A stretch of 64,000 bases of DNA from Bifidobacterium tibiigranuli (GCF_009371885.1 NZ_QLZA01000009.1:1-64000); one strand, 5' to 3'. Counted from the stretch's first letter, positions 35,413 to 44,404 are shown. The notes: generated from the letters alone by a model not told the origin. Program-made: numbers and translations.

Positions 35413-35888
35413 CGCTTCCTCCCTCATACTGTTGCGTTGTTGCGCGAACATTTGCGTATCGCGTATCCGCGTGACGTTTTCTTTGACGGTTTCATTGTGC
35501 GATGCGCCGTCCGTCGCCGAAAGCTGAGAGCGCCAAGCGGTGCCAAGAGCGCGGTGAGTTGCGGCTGAGCGGCGGTGAATGCCACAAAGTGAGGTTGAGT
35601 TGCGGCTGGACCGTGGTGAGCGTTTGTTGCAACCGCCATGACGTATCCGAGTTGAGATATACAAGTTGGTTGGTAGCGATTTCGAGTGGCGGAATTCCGC
35701 GGTTGTGAAATACTATGCCTCGATATGCCCCGACTTGCATCCCGATTTACGCAAGAGTCACTGCAGCTGCACGAGCATAGAGATGCCGTGATCTTCCCGG
35801 TTGCAATAGGTGGCAGCGCTGCCACCTATTGCAACCGATACAGTCCTCATTGACGCATAATCAAGGCTCGCCGGCGCACTAATGCGCG
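35413..35888. other. intergenic region between aroE-like and ABC genes
   Basis: No gene is supported in these 476 bases. GAGTTGCGGCTG occurs twice (about 35558-35569 and 35591-35602) in a degenerate tandem repeat. The perfect palindrome at 35799-35836 is listed separately. The stretch must contain the promoter of the ABC operon on the minus strand, but no clear elements were found. Confidence 0.4.
35799..35836. promoter_or_regulatory. perfect 38-bp palindrome without loop
   Basis: GGTTGCAATAGGTGGCAGC (35799-35817) is followed at once by its exact reverse complement (35818-35836). It lies 53 bases past the stop of the shikimate dehydrogenase gene and 387 bases before the ABC operon start, both on the minus strand. 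It could end transcription (though no T-run follows) or bind a dimeric or tetrameric regulator. The half TTGCAA element also occurs near 35627. Confidence 0.75.
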
Positions 35889-36752
35889 TTAATGCGATGT
35901 TGCGAGCGTGTGCGTTGCCAGATACGCATCGGGGTCGGCTGAGAATTCCTCCGCCTGCTCGATTTGCTCCGCGCTGGGGCGCACTCCAGTGTACAGCTCG
36001 AATTGCGCGGTCGCCTGCCGTACCATCACCTGATCCCCCGTGATCACCGTTTTGCCAAGCGAGCGCGCGAGATTCACCAGCGGTGTAGTCGGCGGCAGGT
36101 AGACGACTTCGAACACGCAATCGGCGGTGCGCACAACACTTTCGTTATATGCCAGCGAATCAGCCTCCGACCCGCCTGCCATGCCGATCGGCGTGGCGTT
36201 GATGATCAGCGCCGGCCGACGGTCTCCTAGCTCGACATCGGACTCGACGCCGTACCGTGCGGCGAGCTTCGCACCGCGCTCCGGGTTGCGCGGCGACAGG
36301 ACGACGCCATCCGTGTATCCAACTTCGATGAGCGCGGCAAGCACGGCCTTCGCCATCCCGCCGGCGCCGAGCAGCGCAAACGACTTTGTGGTCGGCACAG
36401 GGCAATCGCGAAGCAAATCGCGCACGGCTATGAAGTCGGTATTGTATCCGGTGAGCTTGCCATTGTCGTTGACGATCGTATTCACCGAATCGATCGCCTT
36501 CGCAGACGGGTCAAGCGCATCAAGAAACGGCATGCACGATTCTTTGTACGGCATGGACACGCTTGCGCCACGAATGCCCAGCGACCGAATACCGCCAATC
36601 GTGGCTCCAATATCGGACGAAGTAAACGATTTGTATAGGAAATTCAGTCCGAGTTCGGCATAGAGGAAATTGTGGAAGCGGTTTCCGTGATTACCGGGTC
36701 GCGCCGCCAGTGATATGCAAACGGCAGTATCACGATCGATAATGTTGACCAT
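35889..36752 (-). CDS. shikimate dehydrogenase-like protein
   Basis: The 287-residue enzyme should reduce dehydroshikimate or a similar compound with NADPH. RGASVSMPYKESCMPFLD holds the catalytic lysine segment (usually VTxPxK), LTGYNTDF the substrate Asn/Asp pair, and LLGAGGMAKAVLAAL the nucleotide loop. INATPIGM and GDQVMVRQATAQFELYTG are further conserved parts. The ATG at 36752 was chosen because it gives the family start; AAAGAG lies before it. The sequence differs from a typical AroE (SMPYK for TxPxK), so it may be a catabolic or quinate-type paralogue. Confidence 0.83.
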   Translation of the reverse strand: MVNIIDRDTAVCISLAARPGNHGNRFHNFLYAELGLNFLYKSFTSSDIGATIGGIRSLGIRGASVSMPYKESCMPFLDALDPSAKAIDSVNTIVNDNGKLTGYNTDFIAVRDLLRDCPVPTTKSFALLGAGGMAKAVLAALIEVGYTDGVVLSPRNPERGAKLAARYGVESDVELGDRRPALIINATPIGMAGGSEADSLAYNESVVRTADCVFEVVYLPPTTPLVNLARSLGKTVITGDQVMVRQATAQFELYTGVRPSAEQIEQAEEFSADPDAYLATHTLATSH

Positions 36753-36901
36753 ATTTGAGCTCTTTCGACTATGTATGTTGCATTCCCGCACCGCTCGGGA
36801 CCATTACCTGCTTACGTTTGTATTGTATGTGCTCAAGTATAAGCAAAGCATGGCGCTCCTATTGAGAATTCGGAAGGCCGGAAAGACGACAGGGCATGTG
36901 T

Positions 36902-36907
36902 TACACT
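36902..36907 (+). promoter_or_regulatory. -10 element upstream of tRNA-Gly
   Basis: TACACT lies 23 bases before the tRNA 5' end, a normal distance for a tRNA promoter. No good -35 was found 17 bases further upstream. Confidence 0.35.
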
Positions 36908-36929
36908 GGTCGCTTGTGCGCATGCACAT

Positions 36930-37000
36930 GCGGATGTAGTTCATCGGTAGAATGGAAGCTTCCCAAGCTTCAGAGGCGGGTTCGACTCCCGTCATCCGCT
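36930..37000 (+). tRNA. tRNA-Gly (CCC anticodon)
   Basis: The 71-base sequence folds into a cloverleaf: acceptor GCGGATG (36930-36936) with CATCCGC (36993-36999), anticodon stem GAAGC/GCTTC around the loop TTCCCAA, and T-arm CGGGT TCGACTC with its complement. The anticodon is CCC, so it reads GGG glycine codons. The discriminator is T, and CCA is not encoded (CTT follows). Confidence 0.95.
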
Positions 37001-37228
37001 CTTTTCGAATGATGCCAAGAATGGCGGAATAGCAATGGCGCGGCGGCTTCAGGCCTCCGAAATGCGACGCTCTGGCAACGGGGCGACAACAATGTGACAA
37101 CAATGCATATTGGTCGCTCCGCGCTCGCTGGCGATGCCGGCGATATCGACCGTACTGACGCGAAACGTGTCGTGAAAACCGTGCATGGTATCGTGGCGCA
37201 CCGTACATCCAGCATAGAAAGGCAGAGC

Positions 37229-37900
37229 GTGAACGAGCCGCAGCGCGATATTCCCGTATACGAGAGCCTCGCCTTTGCCGGGCTGCTCACCATGATCGCG
37301 GGCAGTATCGATGCCTACTCCTACCTGTTTCATGGCGGGGTGTTCTCCGGGCTGCAGACCGGCAACATAATTCTGCTGGGCATCAATCTTGGTCACGGCG
37401 ATATCTCCGGATGCGCGCGCTATCTTATTTCGCTTGTCGCGTTCATGCTCGGCACCGTCATCGCGCACGGCGTGCAAAAGCATTTCGGACGCAAGCCGAT
37501 TCGCGTGCCCGTTCCCCAGCTCATTCTCGGCTACGAATTCGTGCTGCTGCTGGTCGTCGCCCTCACCGATCAGCTGGTTCCCGACTTCATCTCCACCGCG
37601 ATACTGTCCGCCGCTGGATCCGCCGAACTGCAGGAATTCCGACGGATGAAAGGCCGTCCGTTTGCGCCGCTGATGATGACGGGCACATTGCGCGCATTGA
37701 CTGAGGGGCTATACGACGGCGTACATTACCATGACCGTGCTGGCCTGCGGCGGTCATTCGATGCCATCGTGGTGCTTGCCTGCTTTGCCTGCGGGGTCGT
37801 ACTCGTCACGCTCACCCGATATATCGCCGGATCGCTGTCAATCGCCGTGCCCATGGTGCTGATCACGGCTGCGACGCTGATGCTCAGCGTGAGGCGATAG
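37229..37900 (+). CDS. DUF1275 (YoaK-type) membrane protein
   Basis: The 223-residue integral membrane protein shows the family start GLLTMIAGSIDAYSYLFHGGVFSGLQTGNIILLG at residues about 14-47, with six hydrophobic segments overall. MMTGTLRALTEGLYDGV in the middle is also typical. The GTG at 37229 follows AAAGG by six bases and gives the standard length; the frame is open to 37094. The role of this family is not established; some members are thought to be small-molecule transporters. Confidence 0.87.
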   Translation: MNEPQRDIPVYESLAFAGLLTMIAGSIDAYSYLFHGGVFSGLQTGNIILLGINLGHGDISGCARYLISLVAFMLGTVIAHGVQKHFGRKPIRVPVPQLILGYEFVLLLVVALTDQLVPDFISTAILSAAGSAELQEFRRMKGRPFAPLMMTGTLRALTEGLYDGVHYHDRAGLRRSFDAIVVLACFACGVVLVTLTRYIAGSLSIAVPMVLITAATLMLSVRR

Positions 37901-38010
37901 CGCGGGAACCCGACAGCAATCTCCGCACTATCTCTACGGGTCTGCACGACTGCGACAACAACGCTCCATTAGAATCCCTATATAGAGGACAGCGGGAGAG
38001 TAGGTCGGAT

Positions 38011-39222
38011 TTGACAACAACATCTTTGCCTGCAACGCAGATGCAGGGCGAACGTGGCGGTGAGCCGCGGCGCGGATTCGGCGAGACCTGGGCCAAGGCC
38101 ATCCTGATGGGCGAGCACTCCGTGGTCTACGGGTATCCTGCGGTGGCGGTGCCCATCCAGACGCTGAAAATGCGCGCCTGGGCTACGCCGGTTCGTGGGG
38201 GTTTCAGTGAGCTTTCAGATGAGATTTCCGGCGATGTTGCTGTTGAGGGCGTAGGCGCAGATGGGTTCACGCGCAGTAGCAATGATAACGGCAACGGCAA
38301 TAGCGTCAGCAAGGGTAACGGCAAGGCCGGCCGCAGCGGACAGGGCAACCTCGATGGCAGGGACAATCGCAGGCAAGGCACCTTGCGCGCGCTGGGCTAT
38401 TACGGTCCGCTCTCACAGGCACCCGCGCAATTTGGCGGGCTGGTTCGGGCGGTGCAAGTCGCCAGCGAATTCGCCGGATGCGCAGACCGCAGTTTCGACA
38501 TCGTCACCCGTTCTGATTTTCCTGCTGGACGGGGATTAGGATCTTCTGCTGCGGCCTCGGGAGCCGTCATCCGCGCGGTGCTTGACGCCTGCGGTGCCAC
38601 GGCGAGCGCCGAACAGTTGGCAGCGCTGACCAATGAGGCCGAAATTGTCACCCACGGCAATCCTTCCGGACTGGACACCGTCACCACCTCCGGCAGCCAT
38701 CCGGTGCTGTTCACGCGCGGCGACATGCGGCGAGTGGATGTGCACCTGCCGGCATATCTGGTGATTGCGGATTCAGGGATTGCGGGAAGCACCAAGCAGG
38801 CCGTCGAGGGTGTGCATGGGCGGTATGAAAGCGATCGCAGCCGTGTTCGCGCGATTCTTGAAAGCCTAGGTGATTTGGCGCGGCAATCCGCCAACGATCT
38901 TGAGCAGGGCAGGCTGGATTCGCTGGGCCGGTGCATGGATGAGGCCCACGGTCTGCTTGACACGCTGCGCGTGAGCCACCCAGTGGTCAACGCCTTGGTG
39001 CACACGGCGCGGGCGAGCGGCGCGTTGGGTGCCAAGATGACCGGCGGCGGTCTCGGCGGATGCATCATCGCTTTGGCTCCCGATGATCGTTCGGCGGAGC
39101 ACGTGCGCCGGGCGCTACTCGCAGCCGGGGCGCCGGCCGTGTGGGTGCATCCGCTCAATCAGCTCGATGTCGAAGTCGCGCAGCATGCCAGCCGGGAGTT
39201 CGACACCTCGATCAGCGGCTGA
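38011..39222 (+). CDS. mevalonate kinase
   Basis: This GHMP kinase phosphorylates mevalonate to 5-phosphomevalonate, the first committed ATP step of the pathway. Motif 1 is ILMGEHSVVYGYPAVAVP, motif 2 is GRGLGSSAAASGAVIRAV and motif 3 is KMTGGGLGGCIIAL. Residues about 70-120 form a low-complexity Gly/Asn/Ser/Lys insertion not found in most mevalonate kinases. The start is uncertain: a TTG at 38011 follows GGGAG by 14 bases; an ATG at 38041 is the alternative. It heads the mevalonate cluster. Confidence 0.92.
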   Translation: MTTTSLPATQMQGERGGEPRRGFGETWAKAILMGEHSVVYGYPAVAVPIQTLKMRAWATPVRGGFSELSDEISGDVAVEGVGADGFTRSSNDNGNGNSVSKGNGKAGRSGQGNLDGRDNRRQGTLRALGYYGPLSQAPAQFGGLVRAVQVASEFAGCADRSFDIVTRSDFPAGRGLGSSAAASGAVIRAVLDACGATASAEQLAALTNEAEIVTHGNPSGLDTVTTSGSHPVLFTRGDMRRVDVHLPAYLVIADSGIAGSTKQAVEGVHGRYESDRSRVRAILESLGDLARQSANDLEQGRLDSLGRCMDEAHGLLDTLRVSHPVVNALVHTARASGALGAKMTGGGLGGCIIALAPDDRSAEHVRRALLAAGAPAVWVHPLNQLDVEVAQHASREFDTSISG

Positions 39223-39405
39223 TTGGGGCGGTATAGGTTGTGCGCGATGCTGAAGGTTGCTGCATGCAGGGTGCCGACTGACGCTGCGTGGTGCGCGGAT
39301 TTGTTTCGTTTCCGGGCGGGCGGGCAGCCGGGTGGCGGGCGGCGGGAATATATATTAGGAATGGCAATATATACGTAAGGTCTCATAACGGCGTAAGGGG
39401 GAACG

Positions 39406-40581
39406 ATGGGCGAGCGGGAAGCTTTACGGCGTGGCGAGGCTATGGACGGCATAGAGGCTAAAGGGCCGGCACGAGCGATTGGGCGTAATGCCAGCAATTC
39501 GGCGACGGCCTGCGCGCATGCGAATATCGCGCTGATCAAGTACTGGGGCAAGGCCGATGAGGGGCTTGTCATCCCCACTACGTCCAGCCTGTCGCTGACT
39601 CTTGACGGTCTGAGCACGCAGACCACGGTGGAGTTTCTGGACGGTGACGAGACGTTGGCTGGTGGCGATGGAGCGCGAGCCGATGGCGATGAGGTGCGAG
39701 CTGATGCTGCCGGTTCCGATGGCTCAGCTACTAAGTCGGACGCTACTCCCGACACCATCTCTGACACTGTTCCCGACACGCTGACTATCGACGGAGTCCT
39801 GCAGCATGGCACCTCGCTGGCTCGCGTCTCGCGCTTCCTTGACCTGATTCGCGAGCGTGCGGGAATAGCTGCGCCTGCCCGCGTAACATCGCGCAACACC
39901 GTGCCTTTCGGCGCAGGGCTGGCCAGCTCGGCCTCGGCCTTCGCTGCGCTCGCCGCCGCAGCATCACGCGCTGCCGGACTTGAGCTGTCGGGTCGTGAAC
40001 TTTCGAGGCTTGCCCGGCGCGGCTCAGGGTCGGCCTGCCGTTCGATTTACGGCGGACTGGTCAAGTGGAATGCTGGCCACGACGACGCCACGTCATACGC
40101 GCAGCCGGTGGAATGCCCTATGGATCTGGCGATTATCGTCATCCTGATCTCCGCGAAGGAGAAGCCGATGTCGAGCAGGGAGGCCATGCGTCTGACGATG
40201 CGCACTTCGCCGCTGTACCCGGCCTGGGTGCGTGCCAGCGCCGACGATATGACCCGCGCGCTCGCGGCAGTGGCGGCAAGCAATTTGGATGCGCTCGGCG
40301 AGGTAGTCGAGGCGAATGCGCTGGGCATGCACGCCTCGATGATGGCCGCGCGCCCGGCGGTGATCTACTGGCTTCCGCAGACCATAACCGCACTGTCCGC
40401 AGTGCGCGACCTGCGCAAGCACGGCTACAGCGCGTGGTCCACGATGGACGCGGGCGCGAATGTCAAGGTGCTGACCGCTGCCGCCGACGCCGAGCAAGTC
40501 GCTAGCGAGCTGCGCGACCGTCTTCCCGGCCAGACGATTGAGATTCACCATATCGGTTCTGGTGTGCGCGTGGTTGAGTGA
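39406..40581 (+). CDS. mvaD: diphosphomevalonate decarboxylase
   Basis: The 391-residue enzyme makes isopentenyl diphosphate from diphosphomevalonate with ATP. ACAHANIALIKYWGKADE near residue 40 and SRNTVPFGAGLASSASAFAALA give the GHMP fold and nucleotide loop. AWSTMDAGANVKVLT holds the conserved Asp. An acidic Gly/Asp/Ala insertion (about residues 85-125) and about 35 extra N-terminal residues are unusual. AAGGGGG lies six bases before the ATG. The gap to mevalonate kinase is 183 bases, so they may share one transcript. Confidence 0.95.
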   Translation: MGEREALRRGEAMDGIEAKGPARAIGRNASNSATACAHANIALIKYWGKADEGLVIPTTSSLSLTLDGLSTQTTVEFLDGDETLAGGDGARADGDEVRADAAGSDGSATKSDATPDTISDTVPDTLTIDGVLQHGTSLARVSRFLDLIRERAGIAAPARVTSRNTVPFGAGLASSASAFAALAAAASRAAGLELSGRELSRLARRGSGSACRSIYGGLVKWNAGHDDATSYAQPVECPMDLAIIVILISAKEKPMSSREAMRLTMRTSPLYPAWVRASADDMTRALAAVAASNLDALGEVVEANALGMHASMMAARPAVIYWLPQTITALSAVRDLRKHGYSAWSTMDAGANVKVLTAAADAEQVASELRDRLPGQTIEIHHIGSGVRVVE

Positions 40582-40814
40582 GCGGAAGGGTGGGCGGTGC
40601 GGTGCGTCTGCGACCGTACGGATCGAATCGTCTGAGCGGGCTGATTGATTGTGTCAATCGGTTACTTATTCGATTGTTCCTAGTATTGGTATTGCGCAAC
40701 GCGGCACTCGCTTTGCAGACATCATGAAAGTTCGTGCAGTTGCCGGCATTCGGGGCATGTGTGCCCCTAGCATGGAACGGTACGAGACAGGTGCCGGACA
40801 CGAATGGGGCAGGG

Positions 40815-43199
40815 ATGGCTGAGCGGGAACAACATCGCATGATCGCCGAGGCGCAGGCGCCGGGAAAGCTGTATATCGCCGGCGAATACGCAGTTGTCGA
40901 GCATGGGCATCCGGCCATTCTGGTCGCGGTGAATCGCATGCTTACCGTGCGGGTTACGGGGCATGAGGAAAATCCGGGTGAGGGTGCGCTGAGTGGGGAT
41001 GTGCTGAGTGAAGATGCACTGAGGAATACGCCGAACGAGTCGGTCGCTGCGGCATCGTTACCGCTTGATTCGCGTGCCACCGGGAGCATCCGCTCGCAGG
41101 GCCACGACGAAGCCGCAACGACGTGGCATCGGGATACCCACGGGCGGTGTGTGCCGGACGAGGAGCGTCCGGGGGCGGCGTATCTTATCGCTGCGATTCA
41201 GTGCGTCGAAGAGCTTGCGCATGCTGCTGGCGTTGGGCTTCATGTTTTCGATATCGATGTGACCAGCGATTTGGACGACGTTTCCGGACGCAAATACGGC
41301 CTCGGCTCCTCTGCTGCGGTCACTGTGGCGGCGATGCGGGCGCTGCTTCGTTTCTATGGTCTTGAGTCTGCGTTTGAGCCGCTAGAGCAATACAAGCTGG
41401 CGTTTGCCATCGCCTGCCGCGCGGGTAACGTCGGCTCAGGCGGCGATTTGGCTGCGAGCTTGTTCGGCGGTTGCATCCGCTTCTGCTCGCCTGACCGCGA
41501 CTGGGTTGGGCAGCGTCTGGATGACACCGCACTGCCTGAGCTTATTCGCATGCCGTGGCCCGATTTGAGCGTGACGCGGCTGCCAGTGTTTGGCAGTGGT
41601 TCCGTGGCGGTTTCGCCTGCCACGCTCCGACTCTTGGTCGGGTGGACCGGCAAGCCGGCCTCCACCGCCGACTTGGTCACCAACGTGCAGCATCACAGCA
41701 CTGACGAGCGGGAGCGGCGCTATCGCGAATTCTTGGAGCACAGCGATCGCTGCGTCGATGCGCTGTGCGAAGCGCTCGCGCAGTCGGATATGGCTGCTGT
41801 CCGCGAGCATATCGCTCGGGCTCGCGAACTGCTGCGCGGGCTGTCATCGCTGACCGGCACGCTGATCGAAACCTCTCGGCTCACAGCGCTGGTCGAGACG
41901 GCCATCGCCCACGGTGCTGCGGCGAAAAGCTCGGGTGCAGGCGGCGGGGACTGCGGCATTGCGATTATTGGTGTTGAGAGCGATATGGCGGCTGCTGACG
42001 GATCGGACGCAGAATCTGCCGAGTCTGCAGTTTCCGCAATCTTCCAGGATTGGCGCTCGGCAGGCATCGAACCGCTCGATTTGACGGTGTGCAAGCCGCT
42101 AGCCGAGGCTCCGCAATGGCAAACCAAGCGTTCGAGTCGCAAAGACGACCATGTGCGATTGGCCTTGCAGCAGCATGAGCAGGAGCCAGCCAACGCTTTC
42201 GATGACGTACGTTTCATCCATCACGCCCTGTGTGGGGTATCGGTTTCGCAAGTCGATATGTCGACGACGGTGTGCGGCTCGCGCTGGGAGCTGCCGTTCT
42301 ATATCAATGCGATGACCGGCGGCTCGCAGCGCACGGGCAGCATCAATGCGTCTCTTGCGCGCGCCGCGCAGTCCACAGGCATCGCCATCGCCTCCGGTTC
42401 GCAACATGCGGCGCTGCGCGACCCGGAGCTCGCCGCGACCTTCACCGCCATCCGCGAGCAGTCGCAAGGCTTCGTCTTCGCGAACGTCGGATCAACCGTC
42501 ACCCCGCAGCAGGCCGTGCAGGCCGTTACGATGCTCAACGCGAATGCCTTGCAGATCCACGTCAATCTCGCTCAGGAAATCGTTATGCCTGAAGGTAACC
42601 GCGACTTCTCCGGCTGGCCGCAGCGCATCCGCGAGATCATCGCGGCCTCGCCCGTGCCCGTGGTCGTCAAGGAGGTGGGCTTCGGCATGAGCCGGCGCAG
42701 CGTCGAGCAGCTCGCCGCACTCGGCGCTCGAACCGTCGACGTCAGCGGGCGCGGCGGCACTGATTTCGCGGCCATTGAGAATAGTCGGCGCTCAGCGCGC
42801 GAGTACGGGTATCTCGACGGATGGGGCCAGTCCACGGTGCTGTGCCTGTTGGATTGCTGCGGCTTTGACGCTTCTGGCGAAGACTCTCTCGGCTCTGTTG
42901 ACATCCTGGCCTCGGGCGGCGTGCGCAATCCGCTCGATGTGGTCAAGGCGCTCGCCTTGGGAGCGAAGGCCGTGGGCGTGTCCGGCCACTTCCTGCGCGT
43001 GTTTGAGGATCGCGGCGAATCCGGCCTAGTTGACGAGATCAACGCTTGGGCCGAGCAGCTGCGCTCGCTGATGGCCCTGCTCGGCGCCACGACCGTCGCC
43101 GATCTGCAGCATACCGACCTGCTGCTTGGCGGCATGACTCTTGAGCAGACGACATTGCTGGGCGTCGACGCTGCAGCGCTGGCGCATCGCTCGGCGTGA
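40815..43199 (+). CDS. fused phosphomevalonate kinase and type 2 isopentenyl-diphosphate isomerase
   Basis: This protein of about 794 residues joins two consecutive mevalonate-pathway enzymes. The first 430 residues are a GHMP phosphomevalonate kinase (EAQAPGKLYIAGEYAVVEHG, KYGLGSSAAVTVAAMRAL and KSSGAGGGDCGIAII). From about residue 435 a complete FMN-dependent type 2 isomerase follows: SRKDDHVRLALQQ, INAMTGGSQ, IASGSQHAAL, FANVGST, VNLAQEIVMPEGNRD, VVVKEVGFGMS, VSGRGGTDFAAIE and ASGGVRNPLDVVKALALGAKAVG. There is no stop between them. An out-of-frame ATG at 42116 lies at the joint. The start could also be the ATG at 40842, which matches the usual kinase N-terminus better. Confidence 0.92.
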   Translation: MAEREQHRMIAEAQAPGKLYIAGEYAVVEHGHPAILVAVNRMLTVRVTGHEENPGEGALSGDVLSEDALRNTPNESVAAASLPLDSRATGSIRSQGHDEAATTWHRDTHGRCVPDEERPGAAYLIAAIQCVEELAHAAGVGLHVFDIDVTSDLDDVSGRKYGLGSSAAVTVAAMRALLRFYGLESAFEPLEQYKLAFAIACRAGNVGSGGDLAASLFGGCIRFCSPDRDWVGQRLDDTALPELIRMPWPDLSVTRLPVFGSGSVAVSPATLRLLVGWTGKPASTADLVTNVQHHSTDERERRYREFLEHSDRCVDALCEALAQSDMAAVREHIARARELLRGLSSLTGTLIETSRLTALVETAIAHGAAAKSSGAGGGDCGIAIIGVESDMAAADGSDAESAESAVSAIFQDWRSAGIEPLDLTVCKPLAEAPQWQTKRSSRKDDHVRLALQQHEQEPANAFDDVRFIHHALCGVSVSQVDMSTTVCGSRWELPFYINAMTGGSQRTGSINASLARAAQSTGIAIASGSQHAALRDPELAATFTAIREQSQGFVFANVGSTVTPQQAVQAVTMLNANALQIHVNLAQEIVMPEGNRDFSGWPQRIREIIAASPVPVVVKEVGFGMSRRSVEQLAALGARTVDVSGRGGTDFAAIENSRRSAREYGYLDGWGQSTVLCLLDCCGFDASGEDSLGSVDILASGGVRNPLDVVKALALGAKAVGVSGHFLRVFEDRGESGLVDEINAWAEQLRSLMALLGATTVADLQHTDLLLGGMTLEQTTLLGVDAAALAHRSA

Positions 43200-43499
43200 T
43201 TCTGGGGAATCTGCCGACGCGCGGATCAGCTAGGCCGTTGCTGGTTGTTGGTTGCTGGCTGCTGCTCCTCAGCCCTTTGTCTTCGTGTGACTCCACTCTC
43301 GCAGCCGACGTTGCAAAACCCGCACTAACGTGAAGATGCTGCGGGAGTTGTGACGTTTCCGCACGATTATTCGTCACAAACCCCGCACCGACCTCGTAAT
43401 AATGCGGGAAATGTGACGTTTGAGAATGGGGGTGTAGGTGAGTGCCGTATGCCTCAGATCGCAAACGCACGCTAGTGGTTATCCACGCGAAGTACTTGA
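43200..43499. other. intergenic region with CCCGCA repeats
   Basis: No gene is supported between the fused mevalonate gene and the glycosylase gene. Two units of the CCCGCA family occupy 43307-43417. No terminator with a T-run was found after the fused gene; the repeats may fill that role. Confidence 0.45.
43307..43417. repeat. two tandem palindromic units, CCCGCA family
   Basis: Unit one: ACGTTGCAAAACCCGCA (43307-43323) with TGCGGGAGTTGTGACGT (43339-43355). Unit two: CGTCACAAACCCCGCA (43371-43386) with TGCGGGAAATGTGACG (43402-43417). Both spacers between the core motifs are 15 bases, as in the other copies in the window. Confidence 0.88.
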
Positions 43500-44144
43500 A
43501 TGGCAGGCATGTTCCCGCAATTTCTTGCTCAGGACGCCGATAGCGTCGCTCGCGCCCTGCTCGGCTGCCATATCGTGCGAATTCTTGACGATGAGCCCGT
43601 TGATGAGCCTGTTGGCGCGCATGATGCCGGGCGCGTCTCCGGGCGCGCCGATAAGCATACACCCGAACGTATCGTCGTGCGCATCGTGGAAACCGAGGCC
43701 TACGACCAGCTTGACCCGGCCAGCCACACCTTCCATGGCAAAAGCGAACGCAACCGGGCGATGTTCGGCCCGGCGGGCCACGCCTACATCTACTTCACCT
43801 ACGGCATGCACTACTGCCTCAACGTCACGGCCGCGACCGAAGGTTTTGGGGCCGGCGCACTGATTCGTGCGGTCGAACCCGTTGAGGGCATGGAGATCAT
43901 CGAACGCCGACGCGGGCGCAAGGGTGCCGATTGCGTCAACGGCCCGGCGAAGCTGTGCAAGGCCCTCGACATCGATAAGACGCTGTATGGCCACGACCTG
44001 CGCCTGCCTCCACTGAGTTTGGAACAGGCCGAACTGCGTCCCGGAGAGCGCATCGAAGTCACTCCGCGCATCGGCATATCGAAGGCGGCCGAGCGCCAGC
44101 GTCGCTTCGTCATCGCGGGGAACCCATACCTGTCGCGGCGGTAG
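43500..44144 (+). CDS. 3-methyladenine DNA glycosylase (AAG family)
   Basis: The 214-residue enzyme removes alkylated purines from DNA. RALLGCHIV at the start, RIVETEAYDQLDPASHTFHGKSERNRAMFGPAGHAYIYFTYGMHYCLNV as a whole (split: VETEAYDQLDPASH and GHAYIYFTYGMHYCLN) and GPAKLCKALDI are the conserved AAG blocks; the Glu of VETEAY is catalytic. A variable loop (about residues 30-60) follows the first strand. GAAGTAC lies upstream as a weak ribosome site; a second ATG at 43509 is possible. Confidence 0.92.
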   Translation: MAGMFPQFLAQDADSVARALLGCHIVRILDDEPVDEPVGAHDAGRVSGRADKHTPERIVVRIVETEAYDQLDPASHTFHGKSERNRAMFGPAGHAYIYFTYGMHYCLNVTAATEGFGAGALIRAVEPVEGMEIIERRRGRKGADCVNGPAKLCKALDIDKTLYGHDLRLPPLSLEQAELRPGERIEVTPRIGISKAAERQRRFVIAGNPYLSRR

Positions 44145-44341
44145 GAGTGGCCGCTGAAACCGTGTCTGTTCTCATTCATATGGCTATGGCTGCTACAGCG
44201 ACCGCGGAGAGGGAATCTCAACGGTCTCATGGCACCGATCGGCAGTGCATGCTGCTGGCGCGCGAAGGCATCTAGCGAGGGGTGCGCAGGCGCGACACGC
44301 ACGGCAGCCAGGTTGATACGCGATGCTGTCTGAGATACAAT

Positions 44342-44359
44342 TGCGGCAACGTTACCGCA
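44342..44359. promoter_or_regulatory. LacI-family operator 1
   Basis: TGCGGCAACGTTACCGCA is palindromic around a central CG, with one mismatched pair. This form (AACGTT core, 18 bp) is typical for LacI-family regulators. It lies 277 bases before the LacI-type gene, the first of the ribose operon. Confidence 0.75.
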
Positions 44360-44386
44360 AGGAAAGACTTGACGAAGAATCTTTTG

Positions 44387-44404
44387 TGCGGAAACGTTAC
44401 TGCA
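44387..44404. promoter_or_regulatory. LacI-family operator 2
   Basis: TGCGGAAACGTTACTGCA matches operator 1 at 16 of 18 positions. The two centres are 45 bases apart, about four helical turns, so a tetramer or two dimers could bind on one face. Binding would cover the putative -35 at 44369-44374. Confidence 0.75.
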
